A stretch of DNA of 64,000 nucleotides from an uncultured Alphaproteobacteria bacterium (GTDB taxonomy: Bacteria > Pseudomonadota > Alphaproteobacteria > RF32 > CAG-239), in contig CAJTJB010000005.1 in NCBI GenBank assembly GCA_910576955.1, positions 122,881 through 186,880 on the forward strand, read 5' to 3'. The translations under genes and the position numbers were made by a program. The notes below the pieces were generated by a model. The model saw only the letters and a program-made list of their open reading frames with translations, was not told the origin of the DNA and searched no databases. This document shows positions 60,548-64,000 of the stretch, piece after piece (within the stretch, counting starts at the first letter, position 1; every line of letters starts with the position of its first letter).

Positions 60548-60622
60548 GCGGGTATAGCTCAGGGGTAGAGCGCAACCTTGCCAAGGTTGATGTCGTGGGT
60601 CCGAATCCCATTGCCCGCTCCA
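60548..60622 (+). tRNA. tRNA-Gly(GCC)
   Basis: Cloverleaf with acceptor GCGGGTA/TGCCCGC (with one G-T pair), D arm GCTC/GAGC, anticodon arm CAACC-TTGCCAA-GGTTG with anticodon GCC, and T arm GTGGG/CCCAT-like; CCA is encoded. Confidence 0.96.
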
Positions 60623-60626
60623 ATTA

Positions 60627-60656
60627 AAAAAGCCGTCCTTTATGGGCGGCTTTTTC
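60627..60656 (+). terminator. terminator of tRNA-Gly
   Basis: AAAGCCGTCC/GGGCGGCTTT (one T-G pair) followed by T run, 5 bases after the tRNA. Confidence 0.8.
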
Positions 60657-60799
60657 AATTGGTAAGCGGCGTGAGGATTTGGACGGGTGAAGCCCTTTTC
60701 AGAATAAATGTTGTTGACATCAGAAAACTCGCAGAAATTAACGAAATCTCAATACAGTTCCGGCTAAAAGAAAAACAATATTGTAAAGCAGGGGTTAAA

Positions 60800-61924
60800 A
60801 TGGGAATATTTAATAAAGATAAAAACGAAAATAAAACGTCAACGCCGGAAAACAAATCAGCAACAGCTCCGCGTAACGAAACAAACGCAAGAAGCGGCGC
60901 GATGAGCAGTGCGCAGCTATTGAAAAATGAAGCGGTTATTGTGCCGAAAAAGACAGAAGAAGACGAACCGCAATTATCAGTAAGCACTGCAAATTTTTCA
61001 GATTTATATATTACGCCGGATAAGACGTGCTATGTCTGGAGCGGCAAAAGCAACAGCGGCTTAATGGTCGCCAAATATACAGATTTAACCGAATTTACTA
61101 ATGAAGTAATAAATAAATTTGATGGCGTTAACAGCAGTTACTCCTTGCACTATAATGACGGCAATTATCGCATAGAGCGCACTATTGCGCTGGAAGGGGA
61201 ACAATATTGTGTTCGTAAAATGCCGAAAAGCATTCCGGATATTGAGCGTTTGGGTTTGCCGTCAGGCGTTTATAACCATCTTTTGTCATTATCCGGAAAA
61301 ACAGGATTGATTCTTTTTACGGGAGCAACCGGCAGCGGTAAAAGCACAAGCATCGCCTCGCTCATAAAAAAGTATCTGCAAATAGAGGGCGGGTATGCTT
61401 TCACGATTGAAGACCCGATAGAAATGCCGCTTGACGGAGTATATCAAACAGTCAGAGGCGATTTGGGGTTATGTAAACAGACCGTGCCGCCGCAAGGGCG
61501 TTGGAGCGAAGGGATTAAGTCTGCTCTGCGCTCAAAACCAAAATACATTTATGTTGGGGAAATCCGCACGCCGGAAGCTGCCGTTGAACTGTTACGCGCC
61601 GCCACATCAGGGCACCTTGTTTTTTCAACAATTCATGGTAATAACGTAACGGATGCCATTAATGCATTGGGAAAATATGCAGCCTCAAGCGGTATAACCG
61701 AAGAAATGGCATATGAGCTGATTGCCAACGGCTTTTTAGGTTGTATCCATCAAAAGCTGGAGGGCTCGCCGCGTAGATTATCTGTGGAGTCGGTTTTTGC
61801 AAATCCTAATCTGAACAGCGGCTGTCCGGTGCGGGGAATGATACGAACCGGAAAATTGAGCTTAAATACAATTATTGAGCAACAAAGAAGCAAAATGAAA
61901 TTAGGACATCCGCTATTTGAATAA
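60800..61924 (+). CDS. secretion/pilus ATPase of the PilT/DotB/TraJ (GspE) superfamily
   Basis: Hexameric ATPase that powers a pilus, type II or type IV secretion machine. 374 residues: a disordered Thr/Ser-rich start, an N-domain (about 65-160), Walker A LFTGATGSGKSTS (about 175-187), Asp box FTIEDPIE, Walker B KYIYVGEIRT, and His box GHLVFSTIHGNN. The GEIRT and LLRAATSGH forms resemble conjugation/type IVB ATPases (DotB/TraJ) as much as PilT; I could not decide. Start ATG 60800 after CAGGGG; the frame is open further up to the tRNA. No partner genes nearby. The end overlaps the convergent ArsC-like gene by 12 bases. Confidence 0.88.
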   Translation: MGIFNKDKNENKTSTPENKSATAPRNETNARSGAMSSAQLLKNEAVIVPKKTEEDEPQLSVSTANFSDLYITPDKTCYVWSGKSNSGLMVAKYTDLTEFTNEVINKFDGVNSSYSLHYNDGNYRIERTIALEGEQYCVRKMPKSIPDIERLGLPSGVYNHLLSLSGKTGLILFTGATGSGKSTSIASLIKKYLQIEGGYAFTIEDPIEMPLDGVYQTVRGDLGLCKQTVPPQGRWSEGIKSALRSKPKYIYVGEIRTPEAAVELLRAATSGHLVFSTIHGNNVTDAINALGKYAASSGITEEMAYELIANGFLGCIHQKLEGSPRRLSVESVFANPNLNSGCPVRGMIRTGKLSLNTIIEQQRSKMKLGHPLFE

Positions 61925-62272
61925 ATGGGTCTGCCATTCGCTTTCTTTAAATCCGATAAGAACGAAATTCTCACCTATAATCAGCGGGCGCTTAACCAAC
62001 ATCCCATTACTCGCCAAAAGCTGAATTTGCTCATCTTCGCTCAATTGCGGAAGCCTGTTTTTTAAATCCATGGATTTATAAAGCAGCCCGCTGGTGTTAA
62101 AAAAGCTTTTAAGCGGCTTGCCGGAAATCTTTAGCCAAAACTTTAACTCTTCAGCCGTTGGATTCTCTTCCACAATATGCCGGTCATTAAAACTTATCTG
62201 ATGCTCTTGCAACCACTTCTTGGCTTTTTGACAAGTGGAACATTTGGGATATTCAATAAATAAAACGCTCAT
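61913..62272 (-). CDS. ArsC/Spx-family thioredoxin-fold protein
   Basis: 119 residues with the CxxC motif in YPKCSTCQKAKKWL and MLVKRPLIIGENFVLIGFKESEW. This matches the Spx/MgsR and YffB-type branch (arsenate reductase family); the classical arsenate-reductase HX3CX3R residues are not evident, so arsenate reduction is unlikely. Function unknown beyond thiol chemistry. ATG 62272 after AAAGGAGAT. Confidence 0.85.
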   Translation of the reverse strand: MSVLFIEYPKCSTCQKAKKWLQEHQISFNDRHIVEENPTAEELKFWLKISGKPLKSFFNTSGLLYKSMDLKNRLPQLSEDEQIQLLASNGMLVKRPLIIGENFVLIGFKESEWQTHLFK

Positions 62273-62331
62273 TTTGTATCTCCTTTATTTATATCTCTAT
62301 ATATGGTGCAAAAATTTATTTTTGCAAATAA

Positions 62332-62358
62332 AAAAGTGCCGGTAAAACCAGCACTTTT
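62332..62358 (-). terminator. terminator of the 62361-62675 gene
   Basis: AAAAGTGC-c-GGT-aaa-ACC-a-GCACTTTT; on the minus strand a T run follows. Confidence 0.75.
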
Positions 62359-62360
62359 GA

Positions 62361-62675
62361 TTATTTTCGTTGAACAAAGATGAAGAAGCATACGGCAAAA
62401 ATAGTTATATATCCGCTGCCCAAAAAATAAAGCCAAATTTCTTTGGTTAAATATCCCAGAAGAGGGAGGGCAAGAAACATATAAGAAGTAACTGCAAAAA
62501 ACATAAGTCTTAATGTTTTCTGGTAGCTTGCAAAAATGGCTGTTTCTTTTGCTGCGAGCTCGGTTTTATACTTTTTGCGCACATAGCAGATGCGGAAAAG
62601 AAAAAACAAGCAAATAATAATACCGCCTATTGCCCAAAGATATAGGGGGACAAAATCTTCTCGAAAATAAAACAT
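62361..62675 (-). CDS. small unknown membrane protein
   Basis: 104 residues with three hydrophobic helices (about 10-30, 52-72, 80-99) and basic loops (CYVRKKYKTE). No family recognised. The upstream gap (62676-62813) is AT-rich and shows no gene. Confidence 0.6.
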   Translation of the reverse strand: MFYFREDFVPLYLWAIGGIIICLFFLFRICYVRKKYKTELAAKETAIFASYQKTLRLMFFAVTSYMFLALPLLGYLTKEIWLYFLGSGYITIFAVCFFIFVQRK

Positions 62676-62813
62676 AACAAAATAATTTAAATAGATTTAT
62701 AAAAACAAAATTAACATATCACTTCCATTTTTAGGATGCAATACTTTATTTCTGTTCAAATCGTATCACGCAGGAATTAGCGCTATATCGTTGCTTGATC
62801 AGAGTCGAACTTG

Positions 62814-63320
62814 TTATATATCCATAATTTGTGAGGAAAAAGATTTGGCATTGCAAGTGGCGACTCCTTTTTTAGCGAGATACTTCTGGTGATATTCCTC
62901 TGCGGGGTAAAATATTGTTTCCGGCAATACCTGTGTAACAATCGGCGCATTATAAACGCCGGAGTCGTTTAGCTCGCGGATTCTGCGTAACGCTGCCGCT
63001 TCCTGCTCTTCGTCAGCAAAAAAGATGGCAGAGCGATATTGTGTACCGATATCCGCCCCCTGCCGATTCGGTGTTGTCGGATTATGGTTGGCAAAATAAA
63101 TATCTAAAAGTTCATCAAAACTGACAATCGAATCGTCATAATTTATCAAAACGGCTTCGGCGTGTTCTGTATCTCCTGTGCAGACTCTGTCATACGATGG
63201 ATTCTCAACAATCCCGCCGGTGTAGCCTGCGGTGGTTGAAACGACTCCTTGGACAGCATCAAAAACCGCCTGTACGCCCCAAAAACATCCGGCGGCAAAA
63301 ATAGTGTGTGACATACTCAT
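62814..63320 (-). CDS. msrA: peptide methionine-S-sulfoxide reductase MsrA
   Basis: Repairs oxidised methionine. 168 residues with active-site AAGCFWGVQAVFDAVQGV, GYTGGIVENPSYDRVCTGDTEHAEAV, and DIGTQYRSAIF. Complete MsrA, without a fused MsrB. ATG 63320 follows AGGAGGAAA. Upstream lies a long non-coding region. Confidence 0.96.
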   Translation of the reverse strand: MSMSHTIFAAGCFWGVQAVFDAVQGVVSTTAGYTGGIVENPSYDRVCTGDTEHAEAVLINYDDSIVSFDELLDIYFANHNPTTPNRQGADIGTQYRSAIFFADEEQEAAALRRIRELNDSGVYNAPIVTQVLPETIFYPAEEYHQKYLAKKGVATCNAKSFSSQIMDI

Positions 63321-63384
63321 ATTTTCCTCCTTATATATAATATATAGTGCGTTGCAAAAGATTTCCTAGAGAATCCAAATAAAA

Positions 63385-63412
63385 ACACCGCCGTGTGGGA
63401 GGGCGGCGGTGT
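63385..63412 (-). terminator. hairpin upstream of msrA, reading on minus strand
   Basis: ACACCGCC/GGCGGTGT stem followed on the minus strand by five T. It lies 65 bases before the msrA start, so it may be an attenuator in its leader or end an unknown minus-strand transcript. Nearby, TTCTTATATAAGAA (63456-63469) is a perfect palindrome nested in TTATTCTT/AAGAATAA (63447-63472), operator-like. Confidence 0.45.
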
Positions 63413-63722
63413 AAGGGTTTGTTAAGGTAGAATATATATTTAGGAGTTATTCTTGTTCTTATATAAGAATAATATACCACATTTTTAAGATCTGTTCAAG
63501 TGAAAAAGTATAAAATTTAAATAGAATCAATACAATAATCAAAATTTTTTAAACTCTTTGTTATACAATCTCCCCATAAAGCCAGGTTGCAAAAGCCGGA
63601 TTTTCTTGTTATAGTGCATATCGTTGGGCTGATGGCAAAGTGCAATAACTAAAAAGAATCTTAATAAAACAACGATTTGTGAAACTTGATGTGAAAAAAA
63701 TGATTTTTTTTAAAAAAAGTTA

Positions 63723-63751
63723 TTGACTTTGTAGAATGAGTGTCCTATAAG
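63723..63751 (+). promoter_or_regulatory. promoter of the rRNA operon
   Basis: TTGACT (63723-63728), 17 bases, TATAAG (63746-63751), an rRNA-type strong promoter about 220 bases before the 16S gene. The 5' leader (63759-63969) holds no ORF I can support. A second possible promoter lies further up (TTGCAA near 63587 and TATAGT near 63612). The remainder of 63413-63720 shows only AT-rich sequence. Confidence 0.65.
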
Positions 63752-63969
63752 ACGTTTCACCGGCAGGGACGAGCGAGTTGCAAAAACTTGATAAGGCCTT
63801 GCGGGTTGAAAGAAAAGTAAAGAGCTCCGATGAGGAGCGGTTATAAGAAATAGTGAAGAAGTAACAAAAGAGGATATGTAGGCAGTATATATCGATAGAA
63901 ATATAAAGTCTATATATCAAGGAACCTATAAATACTTTGAGAATAGACAGGATGAGGCTAACTCATAAT

Positions 63970-64000
63970 TAACATGAGAGTTTGATCCTGGCTCAGAACG
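63970..64000 (+). rRNA. 5' end of 16S rRNA gene, cut by window edge
   Basis: AGAGTTTGATCCTGGCTCAG, the conserved start of 16S rRNA (positions 8-27), begins at 63977, so base 1 is near 63970. Only about 31 bases are in the window. Confidence 0.95.

Noticed and set aside
61913..62272. Arsenate reductase function
   Set aside because: Family fold is right, but no ars genes are adjacent and sequence fits the Spx/YffB branch better.
63720..63920. 66-codon minus-strand frame before 16S
   Set aside because: Overlaps the rRNA promoter and leader; no ribosome site.
1..64000. CRISPR arrays, transposases, integrases or prophage genes
   Set aside because: No regularly spaced direct repeats and no DDE, tyrosine or serine recombinase motifs were seen in any frame read.

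Overview
The window is an AT-rich bacterial chromosome segment. It looks alphaproteobacterial: the order fabZ-lpxD-bamA-rseP-cdsA-uppS-frr-pyrH, a yajC-secD-secF block behind a LysM/M23 lipoprotein, gatCAB, a SufBSET-type Fe-S system, a TolC/RND efflux set and an rpoH-type sigma factor all fit a Gram-negative alphaproteobacterium. AT bias, many tiny proteins, a palindromic repeat and a GRSMIEMLG-type pilin suggest one of the poorly cultured, often gut-associated lineages. That placement is inference; the 16S gene begins only at the right edge (about 63970).

Layout. 1-3.9 kb (minus): RND pump permease (cut by the window edge) and its adaptor, rpoH, rluD. 4.0-11.4 kb (plus): an accessory-looking cluster of unknown proteins around a VirD4/TraG-type coupling ATPase, with no relaxase or VirB channel gene beside it. 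11.4-17.2 kb: ligA, a promoter-terminator RNA unit, a GNAT protein, infC (probable AUA start), a palindromic repeat plus a structured intergenic region, a small HTH protein, class II fructose-bisphosphate aldolase. 17.3-23.7 kb: small unknown genes, tRNA-Ser(GCT), glycogen phosphorylase, tolC. 23.7-36.4 kb: an almost uninterrupted minus-strand run of comF, a SucCD-like pair, sufE-sufT-sufS, then the envelope/lipid/translation block fabZ to pyrH. 36.6-41.8 kb (plus): plsY, dprA, topA, a structured RNA, an orphan pilin. 41.8-47.3 kb: lone sufB, NlpD-like lipoprotein, yajC-secD-secF. 47.4-53.2 kb: small unknown genes, gatBAC, a GtrA protein, a 41-residue membrane peptide and a coiled-coil protein sharing near-identical terminators. 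53.3-60.2 kb: uvrD/pcrA helicase, moxR-DUF58, a membrane-anchored glycosyltransferase, murA. 60.2-64 kb: a tiny Lys-rich protein, tRNA-Gly(GCC), a PilT/DotB-type ATPase, an ArsC/Spx protein, msrA, and the promoter and first bases of an rRNA operon.

Most genes are housekeeping: envelope assembly (BamA, LpxD, FabZ, MurA, UppS, CdsA, PlsY, SecDF), Fe-S maturation (SufSETB), DNA metabolism (LigA, TopA, DprA, UvrD) and translation (InfC, Frr, GatCAB). The least explained parts are the coupling-protein cluster, a succinyl-CoA ligase alpha homologue whose phospho-histidine position carries Leu, and several structured intergenic RNAs. The coupling protein, the lone secretion ATPase and the orphan pilin could be scattered parts of one secretion or pilus machine, but nothing in the window proves it.
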